Positions 8,127 through 17,188 of a DNA stretch of 58,211 nt are shown here, in pieces. Position numbers and translations under genes: made by a program. Origin of the DNA: an uncultured Bacteroides sp. (GTDB taxonomy: Bacteria; Bacteroidota; Bacteroidia; Bacteroidales; Bacteroidaceae); NCBI GenBank assembly GCA_900552075.1, contig URYL01000014.1, forward strand, positions 1 to 58,211, in the 5' to 3' direction. Position 1 is the first letter of the stretch, and each line of letters begins with the position of its first letter. Under the pieces are notes generated by a model. That model made no database searches. It had not been told where the DNA came from and saw only the letters and a program-made list of their open reading frames with translations.

Positions 8127-9188
8127 ATGGATTTTAAAATAGCAGTATTAGCCGGTGACGGAATCGGACCGGAAATCTCCGTACAGGGAGTAGATGTAAT
8201 GACAGCCGTTTGTGAAAAATTCGGTCATAAAGTAACTTATAAATATGCGCTTTGCGGAGCTCACGCCATTGATGAAGTGGGTGATCCGTTCCCGGAAGAA
8301 ACGTATCAGATTTGCAAGAATGCTGATGCGGTGTTGTTCTCAGCAGTAGGTGACCCGAAATTCGATAATGACCCTACGGCGAAAGTGCGTCCGGAACAAG
8401 GTTTGCTGGCCATGCGTAAGAAATTGGGACTTTTTGCCAACATTCGTCCGGTACAGACTTTCAAATGTTTGGTGCATAAATCTCCGTTGAAAGCAGAATT
8501 GGTAGATGGAGCGGATTTCCTCTGCATCCGTGAATTGACAGGTGGTATGTATTTTGGTGAAAAATACCAGGACAACGACAAGGCATACGATACTAACATG
8601 TACACTCGTCCGGAAATTGAACGTATTTTGAAGGTAGGTTTTGAATATGCCATGAAACGTCGGAAACACCTGACGGTAGTAGACAAGGCTAATGTGTTGG
8701 CTTCTTCCCGTTTGTGGCGTCAGATTGCCCAAGAAATGGCTCCTAAGTATCCGGAAGTGACGACCGATTATATGTTCGTAGACAACGCAGCCATGAAGAT
8801 GATTCAGGAACCGAAGTTCTTCGATGTTATGGTGACGGAAAATACGTTTGGAGATATCCTGACCGATGAGGGCTCTGTCATCAGCGGTTCAATGGGCTTG
8901 CTTCCTTCTGCTTCTACCGGCGAAAGCACTCCTGTATTCGAGCCGATTCATGGTTCATGGCCACAAGCTAAGGGCTTGAACATCGCTAACCCCTTGGCAC
9001 AGATTCTGTCAGTGGCCATGTTGTTTGAATATTTCGACTGCAAGGAAGAAGGAACGCTTATCCGTCGGGCAGTAGATGCTTCATTGGATGCCAACGTGCG
9101 TACACCGGAAATTCAAGTGGAAGGTGGAGCCAAATACGGCACGAAAGAAGTGGGTGCCTGGATTGTAGATTATATCAAGAAAGCTTGA
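8127..9188 (+). CDS. leuB: 3-isopropylmalate dehydrogenase
   Basis: NAD-dependent oxidative decarboxylation of 3-isopropylmalate. Shows GDGIGPEIS at the N-terminus, the substrate-binding CIRELTGGMYFG near residue 132, DKANVLASSRLWR near 190, and the nucleotide region FGDILTDEGSVISGSMGLLPSAS followed by FEPIHGSWPQAKGLNIANP. 353 residues is normal. Last gene of the operon, 12 bp after the LeuA-like gene and followed by a bidirectional terminator. Confidence 0.97.
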   Translation: MDFKIAVLAGDGIGPEISVQGVDVMTAVCEKFGHKVTYKYALCGAHAIDEVGDPFPEETYQICKNADAVLFSAVGDPKFDNDPTAKVRPEQGLLAMRKKLGLFANIRPVQTFKCLVHKSPLKAELVDGADFLCIRELTGGMYFGEKYQDNDKAYDTNMYTRPEIERILKVGFEYAMKRRKHLTVVDKANVLASSRLWRQIAQEMAPKYPEVTTDYMFVDNAAMKMIQEPKFFDVMVTENTFGDILTDEGSVISGSMGLLPSASTGESTPVFEPIHGSWPQAKGLNIANPLAQILSVAMLFEYFDCKEEGTLIRRAVDASLDANVRTPEIQVEGGAKYGTKEVGAWIVDYIKKA

Positions 9189-9213
9189 TTCGAGATTGAG
9201 CCTGAAAAATAGG

Positions 9214-9250
9214 AAGAGGGATTTCTTTTGCGAGAAGTCCCTCTTTTTTG
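9214..9250. terminator. Bidirectional terminator between leuB and msrA
   Basis: AAGAGGGA (9214-9221) pairs with TCCCTCTT (9238-9245), with a T run after it on the + strand and A-rich sequence on the other side. It serves convergent leuB (+) and msrA (-). Confidence 0.75.
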
Positions 9251-9252
9251 TG

Positions 9253-9738
9253 TCAGAATTTCTTGACCCGGATGTGGCAATAAGGCTCACCACCTGTCTT
9301 GTCATAATAATGTTGGTGATATTCTTCTGCGGGCCAGAAGGTGGTGGAAGGGGTAAGCCGGGTGTATACCTCATAGCCTTTGTCTTTCAAAATCTGAATG
9401 ATTTTTTCGGCCTGCTGCTTCTGTTCTTCGTCCAGATAGAAGATTTCACTGCGGTATTGCGGGCCGATATCTGGGCCTTGTCCGTCGGTTTGTGCCGGAT
9501 CATGTATCTCAAAAAACAGTTTACACAAATCGGTATAAGTGGTCTTTGTGGCATCGTATTCCACAAGCACTGCTTCCGCATGTCCGGTAGTATGGGCTTT
9601 TACTTCCGGGTAAGTGGGGTTTTCCTTGTGTCCTCCTGTATATCCTACGGTAGTACGTATCACTCCTGCGGCACGTTCCATCTGGTGCTGGACGCCCCAG
9701 AAGCATCCACAGGCAAAAATCGCTTTTTCGGTTTTCAT
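9253..9738 (-). CDS. msrA: Peptide-methionine (S)-S-oxide reductase
   Basis: Repairs oxidised methionine. The catalytic motif GCFWG is at residues 11-15 (FACGCFWGVQHQME), followed by TTVGYTGGHKENPTYPEV and HAEAVLVEYD, all typical of MsrA. At 161 residues it is the short, single-domain form with no MsrB fusion. No signal peptide, so cytoplasmic. A minus-strand TAAGTTTG box (9770-9777) lies about 32 bp before its start. Convergent with leuB. Confidence 0.96.
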   Translation of the reverse strand: MKTEKAIFACGCFWGVQHQMERAAGVIRTTVGYTGGHKENPTYPEVKAHTTGHAEAVLVEYDATKTTYTDLCKLFFEIHDPAQTDGQGPDIGPQYRSEIFYLDEEQKQQAEKIIQILKDKGYEVYTRLTPSTTFWPAEEYHQHYYDKTGGEPYCHIRVKKF

Positions 9739-9769
9739 AATTTCTTATTTTTATGTATAAATGATTGTT

Positions 9770-9777
9770 CAAACTTA
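9770..9777 (-). promoter_or_regulatory. Promoter -7 box for msrA
   Basis: Minus-strand TAAGTTTG matches TAnnTTTG, 32 bp upstream of the msrA ATG. No clear -33 element is visible. Confidence 0.5.
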
Positions 9778-9797
9778 CAAAAAAATATTGTAATGTC

Positions 9798-9827
9798 TTT
9801 GTGTTCGATTTATAAATACTACCTTCG
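9798..9827 (+). promoter_or_regulatory. Promoter for the TPR gene
   Basis: TTTG at 9798-9801 and TACCTTCG (one mismatch to TAnnTTTG) at 9820-9827, spaced 18 bp, 22 bp before the start codon. Confidence 0.5.
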
Positions 9828-9849
9828 CATCAATTCAAAGAAATAAGGA

Positions 9850-10674
9850 ATGAAATATTTAGTTTTGATTTTGTGTAGTATGTTCTCGTCTGTATGTACC
9901 TTGCAGGCACAGTCGTATAATGAAATGGTTGAGCAGGCTATGGATTGCGTGAAAAAGGACAGTCTGGTGCAGGCTGAACAGCTTTTTCGGAAAGCATTGA
10001 GACTCGAACCGAACAATGCACGGAATGCTTTGCTTTTTTCCAATTTGGGAACTGTGCAAAAACGTTTGGGAAAGACGGATGAGGCTATTGAATCGTATAC
10101 GTTGGCATTGAATATCATACCTTATTCTACGGCTATGCTGTTGAACCGGGCAGCTCTCTATTTGGAAAAGGATTTGCTTCAGAAAGCATATCTGGATTAT
10201 TGTAATGTGATTGATCTTATTCCGAAGAATCAGGAAGCCCGTCTGTTTCGAGCTTATATTTATATGCAACGGCGTGAATACAAGGAAGCGCGCGTAGACT
10301 ATAATGTGGTGCTGGAACAGGATGTGAAGAATAAAACGGCCCGTATCGGCCTGGCCATGCTGGACGAAAAGGAAGGACGCTTTCAGTCGGCCATGGATGC
10401 CATGAACCGCTTGGTGTCTGATTATCCGCAGGATGTCTCGGTGTGGAAGATGCGTGCGAATATGGAATGGGAGCACGGACAATTGGATGCGGCTTTATAT
10501 GACTTGGATGAGGTGCTGAAATTAGATGCTCGAGATGCAGCTTCGTATGTAATGAAAGGAGATATTTACATGGAACAGAAAAAAAAGTCGGAGGCCCGTG
10601 AAGCTTACGAAAAAGCTATTACTTTCGGGGTACCGCGTGCGGAATTGCTGGAAAAATTGAAACAGTGCAAATGA
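9850..10674 (+). CDS. Tetratricopeptide-repeat protein, exported
   Basis: 274 residues with a signal peptide (ends TLQAQ near residue 20) and then about six to seven TPR units to the C-terminus; examples are the segments starting AEQLFRKALRLEPNN, EAIESYTLALNIIP, EARVDYNVVLEQD, AALYDLDEVLKLD and EAREAYEKAITFG. TPR arrays are protein-binding scaffolds, here probably periplasmic. There is no catalytic domain. Single gene with its own promoter; the following gene has its own promoter too. The specific partner cannot be told. Confidence 0.85.
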   Translation: MKYLVLILCSMFSSVCTLQAQSYNEMVEQAMDCVKKDSLVQAEQLFRKALRLEPNNARNALLFSNLGTVQKRLGKTDEAIESYTLALNIIPYSTAMLLNRAALYLEKDLLQKAYLDYCNVIDLIPKNQEARLFRAYIYMQRREYKEARVDYNVVLEQDVKNKTARIGLAMLDEKEGRFQSAMDAMNRLVSDYPQDVSVWKMRANMEWEHGQLDAALYDLDEVLKLDARDAASYVMKGDIYMEQKKKSEAREAYEKAITFGVPRAELLEKLKQCK

Positions 10675-10699
10675 CTTTCTAAAAAAACATTCGTTTTTG

Positions 10700-10733
10700 T
10701 TTGTACTTTTTTAAAATGTTTTTGCTATCTTTG
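10700..10733 (+). promoter_or_regulatory. Promoter for the gene at 10751
   Basis: TTTG (10700-10703) and TATCTTTG (10726-10733), 22 bp apart, 17 bp before the start codon. Confidence 0.65.
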
Positions 10734-10750
10734 CATAAAATCGTATAGCA

Positions 10751-11887
10751 ATGCAAATTCGTTCAGTCATAAAATTGGGTGTTGTACTTTCCGTGGTGCT
10801 GTTTTGTATCGGGATTGCATTCTATGGTTTTGCCCGTTTGAGTATGGCTGATAAGGAACATCAGATAGATGTTTTTGAATTTGTACCTCAGGATTGCGCA
10901 GGGGTGCTCGAAACTGATAATATCGATAATTTTATGCATGCCTTTTCGCAGGTGGCCTATTCCTCTCAATTGGACACGCTGCATCGTTCGGGATTGATTA
11001 ATGATCTCTTATCCGATTTGAACGAGTATTCCTCTGTGGCGGCGCATGGCCTTTCATATCAGATGCATTATGTCGTAATGAGTTTTCATCGCCCTCATAC
11101 GGCTATGGATGTGGTAGCTTATTTCCGTACCGGAAATGAGGGAAAACGTCAGTTGATTGAAGCTGTACAGAGTCGGTATGGAGTAGATTTTGTGCCCAAA
11201 AAGGAGATTTATCGTGGCAAGAAAATAGAAATATATCCTCTAAGTTCTACAAAATATCTGTCGGTTTATACCACGGACGGGCTGGTTGTGGTAAGCTATC
11301 AGAAAAAGCTGATTGAAGAGGTGGTTGATGCGGTGAAGGATAATAAGTCACTTCATGATGATTCTGTGTTCGCTTCTATACATCATTCACAACCTGCTAA
11401 CTTCATTACTATTTATGGGCGAACTGCATCTATCCCATTTTTGGGGAAGGAAGCTTGTCACAGTTGGAGTGAATATGATATTCACTTGAACAGCGAGGTG
11501 TTCTATTTGAGTGGGCAGATGTATGAGTCATCAGATTGCCAGCGACGTACTATTGAGGCAGTGCGTGCGATTCCTACGGTTTGTGAACCGGATAGCTTGC
11601 TTATTGTGTCAGGAACTCATAAGGTGGATTCGTGTGTGGCACAGATAGCGGCGTCTCCTTCCCATTCTTTGTTTGATGAATGTGTATCTAATTTGTCACG
11701 GGATGCTTCTTATATCATGGTGACAGACATGGAAAAGGTGATGGAAGCACCTGAAAAGTATGCTTCTTATCTTCCTCCGTTTATGATTCGGCATGCTGAT
11801 TTGTTCCGTTCCTTTATTTTGTCTGTACAGCTTACGGAAGTGGACAATCGGTTGTCACATATCTTTGTATTTACTTACAAAGACTAA
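10751..11887 (+). CDS. Membrane-anchored protein of unknown function (DUF3352-like)
   Basis: 378 residues. One N-terminal transmembrane helix (about residues 7-29, VIKLGVVLSVVLFCIGIAFYG) followed by a soluble, probably periplasmic, domain. The phrase FVPQDCAGVLETDNIDNF just after the helix and the repeating strand-rich layout (YVVMSFHRP..., NFITIYGR..., SYIMVTDMEKVM) resemble the DUF3352 group of Bacteroidetes envelope proteins. No catalytic motif recognised. It ends 12 bp before the convergent MFS gene. Function unknown. Confidence 0.7.
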   Translation: MQIRSVIKLGVVLSVVLFCIGIAFYGFARLSMADKEHQIDVFEFVPQDCAGVLETDNIDNFMHAFSQVAYSSQLDTLHRSGLINDLLSDLNEYSSVAAHGLSYQMHYVVMSFHRPHTAMDVVAYFRTGNEGKRQLIEAVQSRYGVDFVPKKEIYRGKKIEIYPLSSTKYLSVYTTDGLVVVSYQKKLIEEVVDAVKDNKSLHDDSVFASIHHSQPANFITIYGRTASIPFLGKEACHSWSEYDIHLNSEVFYLSGQMYESSDCQRRTIEAVRAIPTVCEPDSLLIVSGTHKVDSCVAQIAASPSHSLFDECVSNLSRDASYIMVTDMEKVMEAPEKYASYLPPFMIRHADLFRSFILSVQLTEVDNRLSHIFVFTYKD

Positions 11888-11898
11888 GCCTTCTTTTT

Positions 11899-13098
11899 TT
11901 ATCTGAGTTTGTTTCTTTCAAAATGAGGACCTGCTTTGAAATGAAAATAAAGTAGGGAGATTATGGTCAATGAAGCTCCAAATAGGTAGGCTATTTTGAA
12001 TGTGGCTATTTCTGCAGTGTACCCTCCGGTCAACATTCCGATTCCCAATCCGACGTCCCATGAGGTCAGATAGGTGCTGGTAGCGGTTCCTCGCTGGTTG
12101 TTAGGGGCAAGATTTACAAACAAGGTATTGTAAGCCGGGAACATGGTACCGAATCCGATACCTAGTAGCAATGAAATCAGAAAGAAAATGATTGTTGTTA
12201 TTCTCAGATTCCATACTACGAGCCATCCGCAGGCTGTCAAAGCAAAATAGCAGGCACTGACCAGGTATAATCCTGCGGCGATGACTTGGGTTACCAATCC
12301 TTTGTCTACTAGTCTTCCACTAAATAACCGGCTGACAGCCATTCCTACCGCCATGAGGGTGAAAAAGAATCCCGTTTCTGCAGTAATACCAATTTCTTGT
12401 GCGTACATGGCTACGTAGTTGGTAGTCATTCCATAAGGAATGGAGAGCAGCAGCAGACTGAGACCGGCAGGAAGTCCTTTGAGTAAGATAAAACGGTCGA
12501 GTGAAATGGGAGCACGTTTAACGGGAGTTTTGTAGGGAGTGCGTACGATACAGGCAGCAATGAAGCCTAAGACGCACGAGCCGAGTGCATACGAAAAGAT
12601 AGTGGTGTAGGAAGCCCCTCCACTGTGCAGAAACAAACCGAACATCGGCCCTATGGACATGGCGATGTTGTTGGTCAGTCCGTAGTATCCCAGTCCTTCT
12701 CCTCGTCGGGAAGAAGGCATGATGTCGATGACCAAGGTGTTGCCGCCTACGGTCACCATTCCAAAAGAAAAGCCGTGAACGACACGGAAAATGATAAACA
12801 AGGTCAATACGGTGGCAGTCATGTATCCGGCAAAAATAAGCGTAAAGATGAAGTAGGCCAGCAGGTATAAAGGCTTGCGGGCAAACGTGTCCAGAAAATA
12901 ACCGGAAAACGGACGGATGCACAAGGAAGAAACCGTATAGCAGGAAAGGACGATTCCGATGGTAGTGTGTGATGTATGGAATACTTCCGACAGATAGAAC
13001 GGAAGTATCGGTGTCAGTAGCCAGAATCCGAAATAGAGCAGAAAATTAGCTGCCAGAATGGCGCAGAAACTTGGTGTGACCAGTTTATCTTTTAGCAT
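11899..13098 (-). CDS. Major facilitator superfamily transporter
   Basis: About 400 residues with twelve hydrophobic segments. The loop between helices 2 and 3 reads PFSGYFLDTFARKPLY, the MFS motif-A position, and RRGEGLGYYGL and NNQRGTATSTYLTSWDVG are cytoplasmic loops seen in sugar or drug efflux MFS proteins. The open frame goes to 13140, but the ATG at 13098 (MLKDKLVTPSFCA) fits better because the extra residues overlap a large inverted repeat. Substrate unknown; a drug or sugar exporter is the usual annotation. Confidence 0.85.
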   Translation of the reverse strand: MLKDKLVTPSFCAILAANFLLYFGFWLLTPILPFYLSEVFHTSHTTIGIVLSCYTVSSLCIRPFSGYFLDTFARKPLYLLAYFIFTLIFAGYMTATVLTLFIIFRVVHGFSFGMVTVGGNTLVIDIMPSSRRGEGLGYYGLTNNIAMSIGPMFGLFLHSGGASYTTIFSYALGSCVLGFIAACIVRTPYKTPVKRAPISLDRFILLKGLPAGLSLLLLSIPYGMTTNYVAMYAQEIGITAETGFFFTLMAVGMAVSRLFSGRLVDKGLVTQVIAAGLYLVSACYFALTACGWLVVWNLRITTIIFFLISLLLGIGFGTMFPAYNTLFVNLAPNNQRGTATSTYLTSWDVGLGIGMLTGGYTAEIATFKIAYLFGASLTIISLLYFHFKAGPHFERNKLR

Positions 13099-13134
13099 AT
13101 TCGGAGGAGAGTAATTATTGAGGTGTATATAGAT

Positions 13135-13202
13135 AAACACGGATTACACAGGATGCAATCTGGGAAATTCCCTTTTCGCTTTTTCCGGTGTAATCCGTGT
13201 TT
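13135..13202. repeat. 15-bp perfect inverted repeat, pheS-MFS intergenic
   Basis: AAACACGGATTACAC (13135-13149) pairs perfectly with GTGTAATCCGTGTTT (13188-13202); the 38-nt loop holds its own GGGAAATTCCC palindrome. It follows the pheS stop and precedes the MFS start, both on the minus strand. It may end pheS transcription, though the T tract is weak, or be a copy of a dispersed palindromic element. Confidence 0.7.
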
Positions 13203-13232
13203 TTATTACTATAGCGTATGGAAAATCAAGAA

Positions 13233-14252
13233 TCAGTTGGCCGATTCGAATTCTTCCAAGAAGCGTGTGTCGTTTTCGGAGAACATACGCAAGTCCTTTA
13301 CTTTGTATTTCAGGTTCGTGATACGTTCCACTCCCATACCGAAAGCATAACCTGTGTATACTTTGCTGTCAATGCCGTTGGCTTCCAGCACTGCCGGGTC
13401 TACCATACCGCATCCCAGGATTTCTACCCATCCGGTATATTTACAGAATGGACAGCCTTCACCACCACAGATGTCGCAGCTGATGTCCATTTCTGCACTG
13501 GGTTCCGTAAACGGGAAGTATGACGGACGCAGGCGGATTTTCGTATCCGGACCGAACATTTCCTGTGCGAACTGTAGCAGCACCTGTTTCAGGTCAGTGA
13601 AAGAGACATTCTTGTCCACATACAGGCCTTCTACCTGATGGAAGAAGCAGTGGGCACGGTAGCTGATAGCTTCATTACGGTACACACGTCCCGGGCAAAT
13701 CACGCGGATAGGTGGTTGTGACACTTCCATTACGCGGCTCTGTACAGATGAAGTGTGCGTACGGAGGATGATGTCAGGATGGGTTTCGATGAAGAATGTA
13801 TCCTGCATGTCGCGTGCCGGATGGTCTTCAGGGAAGTTCATGGAAGAGAACACATGCCAGTCGTCTTCAACTTCTGGACCGTCGGCGATGGTAAAGCCCA
13901 TACGACCGAAGATATCGATAATTTCGTTGCGTACAATTGTCAGCGGATGGCGCGTACCGAGTTTGATGGGATAGGCTGTACGAGTTAAATCCAGTTCGGC
14001 GGCACTGTTGTCCTGATTTTCGAATGTTTCTTTTAAGGCAGCAATGCGTTCTTGTGCCAGATTTTTCAACTCGTTCAATTTCATACCTACTTCTTTCTTC
14101 TGTTCTGCAGGTACGTTACGGAAGTCAGCCATCAGTGCATTGATGGCACCTTTTTTGCTCAGGTATTTGATACGTAAAGCTTCCAGCTCATCTGGATTCT
14201 GTGCGGAGAGTGCTTTTACTTCCTGAAGCAATTGTTCTATTTTTGCTAACAT
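13233..14252 (-). CDS. pheS: Phenylalanyl-tRNA synthetase alpha subunit
   Basis: Class II synthetase subunit that charges tRNA-Phe together with PheT (not in the window). The N-terminal coiled coil (residues 1-80) binds tRNA; the catalytic core shows GFTIADGPEVEDDWHVF, motif 2 GRVYRNEAISYRAHCFFHQVEG, and motif 3 GYAFGMGVERITNLKYKVKDLR. 339 residues is the normal length. The start at 14252 lies 26 bp after a TACCTTTG promoter box on the minus strand. Confidence 0.97.
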   Translation of the reverse strand: MLAKIEQLLQEVKALSAQNPDELEALRIKYLSKKGAINALMADFRNVPAEQKKEVGMKLNELKNLAQERIAALKETFENQDNSAAELDLTRTAYPIKLGTRHPLTIVRNEIIDIFGRMGFTIADGPEVEDDWHVFSSMNFPEDHPARDMQDTFFIETHPDIILRTHTSSVQSRVMEVSQPPIRVICPGRVYRNEAISYRAHCFFHQVEGLYVDKNVSFTDLKQVLLQFAQEMFGPDTKIRLRPSYFPFTEPSAEMDISCDICGGEGCPFCKYTGWVEILGCGMVDPAVLEANGIDSKVYTGYAFGMGVERITNLKYKVKDLRMFSENDTRFLEEFESAN

Positions 14253-14277
14253 ATCTCTTCTTTAATTATTTTGTCTG

Positions 14278-14285
14278 CAAAGGTA
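14278..14285 (-). promoter_or_regulatory. Promoter -7 box for pheS
   Basis: Minus-strand TACCTTTG, an exact TAnnTTTG match 26 bp before the pheS start. Confidence 0.65.
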
Positions 14286-14368
14286 AGGATTTAAACTGAA
14301 AAATTTCTGTTTTTCATTCAATAAAAAAGAAAACTCTTGTTTCGTAGACAATGAATGGAAAAAAAAGG

Positions 14369-14376
14369 TAATTTTG
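14369..14376 (+). promoter_or_regulatory. Promoter -7 box for the lipoprotein-murB-MBL operon
   Basis: TAATTTTG matches TAnnTTTG, 23 bp before the lipoprotein start codon at 14399. Confidence 0.55.
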
Positions 14377-14398
14377 CGGCGATATTTGAGGAGACCAA

Positions 14399-15256
14399 AT
14401 GAAAAGACTAATCATTGGATGCTGTCTGCTGATGCTGATGGTATCGTGCGGAGGGGGGAAGAAGAAAGCAGACCCTTTTGCTGCATTGACTGAACAAATT
14501 GATTCTATAAAAGTACATCCGGATTCCATTCAGGATTCCACTGTGGTGGTAGAGGAGCAGGTTCCTGCGGCTGCAGATGAAAGTTTTGCTGATTTCTTTT
14601 ATAATTTCGCTTCCGATGAGGCGTTTCAGCGGACGCGTGTGGTATTTCCTTTTTCATTGTATAAAGGGAAACAGGTGACCCGTATTCAGAAAACAGACTG
14701 GAAGTTTGATCCCTTGTTCAGTCGGGAACCGGCTTATACCGTCCTTTTCGACAAGGAAGAGGATATGGAAATTGAAAAAGATACCAGTCTGCATAGTGTG
14801 CAGGTCGACTGGATTTTTCTGACAGATCGGCGAATCAAGCGTTATTATTTTCAGCGGAAAAAAGATTCTTGGTTTCTGGAAGCTATTAATGTGGAAAAAT
14901 TGCCGGGCGAAGAAGACGGAAAGGAAGATTTTTATACTTTCTATGAGCGGTTCTCACGTGATTCCTTGTTTCAGCAGGAACGTCTGCACGATCCGTTGAA
15001 GTTTGTGACAGCCGATCCGGAGGATGAATTTCAAATACTTGAAACAACTTTGGAGCAGGGACAATGGTTTGCTTTCCGCCCACCTATGATGAAGGGGCGT
15101 ATGACCAATGTGCATTATGGTCAGCCCGAGAATATACATTCGGACTATAAAGTAGTGGAATTTAAAGGATTCGGCAACGGTTTCAGTAATACGCTGTATT
15201 TTGAACGCTACGGGGGCGTATGGAAACTGATGCGATTTGAAGATTTGAGCGATTGA
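14399..15256 (+). CDS. Lipoprotein of the DUF4348 type
   Basis: 285 residues with a lipoprotein signal (MKRLIIGCCLLMLMVSCGGG; Cys17 in the lipobox). After a charged, low-complexity linker (about residues 20-60) comes one globular domain beginning FADFFYNFASDEAFQRTRVVFPF and repeated in its second half by FYTFYERFSRDSLFQQERLHDPLKFV, which looks like an internal duplication. This resembles DUF4348 of Bacteroidales. It is 4 bp before murB, suggesting a cell-envelope role, but the function is unknown. Confidence 0.8.
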   Translation: MKRLIIGCCLLMLMVSCGGGKKKADPFAALTEQIDSIKVHPDSIQDSTVVVEEQVPAAADESFADFFYNFASDEAFQRTRVVFPFSLYKGKQVTRIQKTDWKFDPLFSREPAYTVLFDKEEDMEIEKDTSLHSVQVDWIFLTDRRIKRYYFQRKKDSWFLEAINVEKLPGEEDGKEDFYTFYERFSRDSLFQQERLHDPLKFVTADPEDEFQILETTLEQGQWFAFRPPMMKGRMTNVHYGQPENIHSDYKVVEFKGFGNGFSNTLYFERYGGVWKLMRFEDLSD

Positions 15257-15260
15257 CGAT

Positions 15261-16286
15261 ATGAAGGACTTTACAAATTACTCATTGCTTCCTTATAATA
15301 CGTTCGGAATGGATGTAAAGGCAGCTCGTTTCGTGGAATATGAATCAGTGGATGAGCTGCAGCGCTTCTTGGATGGGCGGCAGGAGAAGGATGCCCCTCT
15401 TTTGCATGTGGGAAGAGGAAGCAACCTGTTGTTTGTGTCTGATTATTCGGGAACGGTCTTGCATTCTGGTATTAAAGGTATACAAGTGGTGCAGGAAACG
15501 GAAGAGTTCGTCGACCTGCGTGTCGGAGCTGGAGAAGTTTGGGATAATTTGGTAGACTATACCGTGCAGAAAGGCTGGTATGGGGCGGAGAATTTGTCGT
15601 TGATTCCTGGTGAAGTGGGGGCTTCTGCGGTCCAAAACATCGGAGCTTACGGCGTGGAAGCAAAAGATTTGATTGTCGCTGTGGAAACGGTGGCGGTAGA
15701 GACCGGTGCATTACGGGTCTTTACGAACGAGGAATGCCATTATGCGTATCGCGAAAGCATTTTCAAGAAAGAACTGAAAGGAAAATACATTGTGACGTAT
15801 GTCACGTATCGTTTGCTGAAAAAGCCGGTTTATCATCTGGATTATGGCAATATCCGTTCGGAATTGCAGAAAGAGGGGGGAGAACTCTCGTTAGCCGGTC
15901 TTCGGCAAATCATTATACATATTCGGGAAGCCAAGCTTCCAGATCCGGAAAAGATAGGAAATGCCGGAAGTTTCTTTATGAATCCCATTGTACCGGTACA
16001 GCAGTTTGAAGAGTTGCTGAAGATGTATCCGGAGATGCCTCACTACAAAGTGGATGAGACGCGGGTTAAAATTCCGGCCGGATGGATGATAGACCGTTGC
16101 GGTTGGAAAGGCAAGCATTTGGGAAGAGCCGGAGTGCACGACAAGCAGGCCTTGGTACTGGTGAACTTAGGAGGTGCCACTGGCGCAGAGGTCGTGCGGT
16201 TGGCTGAGGCCATTGTCCGTTCGGTGAAAGAGAAATTTGGTATCACCATTTGTCCGGAAGTTAATTTTATTGGAGAAAAACAATGA
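15261..16286 (+). CDS. murB: UDP-N-acetylenolpyruvoylglucosamine reductase
   Basis: Flavoenzyme that makes UDP-MurNAc for peptidoglycan. Seen: LLPYNTFGMDVKAARF at the start, the FAD-binding HVGRGSNLLF and SLIPGEVGASAVQNIGAYGVE, the catalytic GNAGSFFMNPIV (Ser proton donor), and IPAGWMIDRCGWKG near the C-terminus. 341 residues, like the E. coli type. It overlaps the next gene by 4 bp (ATGA). Confidence 0.97.
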   Translation: MKDFTNYSLLPYNTFGMDVKAARFVEYESVDELQRFLDGRQEKDAPLLHVGRGSNLLFVSDYSGTVLHSGIKGIQVVQETEEFVDLRVGAGEVWDNLVDYTVQKGWYGAENLSLIPGEVGASAVQNIGAYGVEAKDLIVAVETVAVETGALRVFTNEECHYAYRESIFKKELKGKYIVTYVTYRLLKKPVYHLDYGNIRSELQKEGGELSLAGLRQIIIHIREAKLPDPEKIGNAGSFFMNPIVPVQQFEELLKMYPEMPHYKVDETRVKIPAGWMIDRCGWKGKHLGRAGVHDKQALVLVNLGGATGAEVVRLAEAIVRSVKEKFGITICPEVNFIGEKQ

Positions 16287-17080
16287 AGGTCACAATATTA
16301 GGCAGTGGCACCTCAACAGGCGTGCCGCAGGTGGGATGTACGTGTGAAGTGTGTACGAGTAAGGACCCGCATGATAACCGTTTGCGTTGTTCAGGACTGG
16401 TAGAAGTGAACGGCGTCCGTATCTTGATTGATTGTGGTCCAGATTTCCGGGAGCAGATGATTCGCCTGAATGATTACCGCCCGATTGACGGAGTATTGAT
16501 TACGCATGAGCATTACGACCATGTGGGCGGGCTGGATGACTTGCGGCCTTTCTGCCGTTTTCGGGACATACCGGTATATGCCGAAGAGTATACAGCCACA
16601 CGCCTGAAAAACCGGATGCCCTATTGTTTTGCCGAAAATCTTTATCCGGGTGTGCCACATATTCCTTTGCACTACATTGAAGAAAGAGTTCCTTTTACAG
16701 TATCGAATGTGGAAGGCAATGAAGTGGAGGTTATTCCTTTCCGTGTGATGCATGGGCGGCTTCCCATCATGGGATTCCGTATCGGTCCGATGGCATGGAT
16801 TACCGACATGTTGAGAATGCCGGAAGAAAGCTATGATTGCCTGAAAGACCTGAAGCTTCTGGTGATGAATGCCTTGCGAATTGAGCCTCATTGGACACAC
16901 CAGTCTTTATCCGAGGCGTTGGAACAGACGCAGCGCATCCATGCCGAAAAAACTTACTTCATTCACATGAGTCATCAGATGGGGTTGCATGCGAAAGTGC
17001 AGGCGCAATTGCCGGAAAACGTCTATCTGACCTACGACGGACTTCAGCTTGAGGTGGACGAGAGTGGCAAGATGAAGTGA
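16283..17080 (+). CDS. Metallo-beta-lactamase-fold phosphodiesterase-like protein
   Basis: 265 residues. Begins VTILGSGTSTGVPQVGC and carries THEHYDHVGGLDDLRPF (the HxHxDH zinc motif) and later VMHGRLPIMGFRIG and HMSHQMGLHA, all found in the PhnP/lipoyltransferase-linked MBL group that hydrolyses phosphodiesters or cyclic phosphates. Cytoplasmic. Translationally coupled to murB by a 4-bp overlap, but a cell-wall role is not implied by its sequence. Real substrate unknown. Confidence 0.88.
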   Translation: MKVTILGSGTSTGVPQVGCTCEVCTSKDPHDNRLRCSGLVEVNGVRILIDCGPDFREQMIRLNDYRPIDGVLITHEHYDHVGGLDDLRPFCRFRDIPVYAEEYTATRLKNRMPYCFAENLYPGVPHIPLHYIEERVPFTVSNVEGNEVEVIPFRVMHGRLPIMGFRIGPMAWITDMLRMPEESYDCLKDLKLLVMNALRIEPHWTHQSLSEALEQTQRIHAEKTYFIHMSHQMGLHAKVQAQLPENVYLTYDGLQLEVDESGKMK

Positions 17081-17130
17081 CTCATAAGATAAATTAATAT
17101 ACCTATGGTGCTTTTTTGTTGATAAATCTG

Positions 17131-17138
17131 TATCTTTG
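17131..17138 (+). promoter_or_regulatory. Promoter -7 box for glyS
   Basis: TATCTTTG, an exact TAnnTTTG match, 50 bp before the glyS start. The nearest TTTG (17115-17118) is too close to be a standard -33. Confidence 0.55.
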
Positions 17139-17188
17139 TGCCCTATTAAGTAGACATTTAAGTAGAAAAAATCAAAATAATAGGAAAA

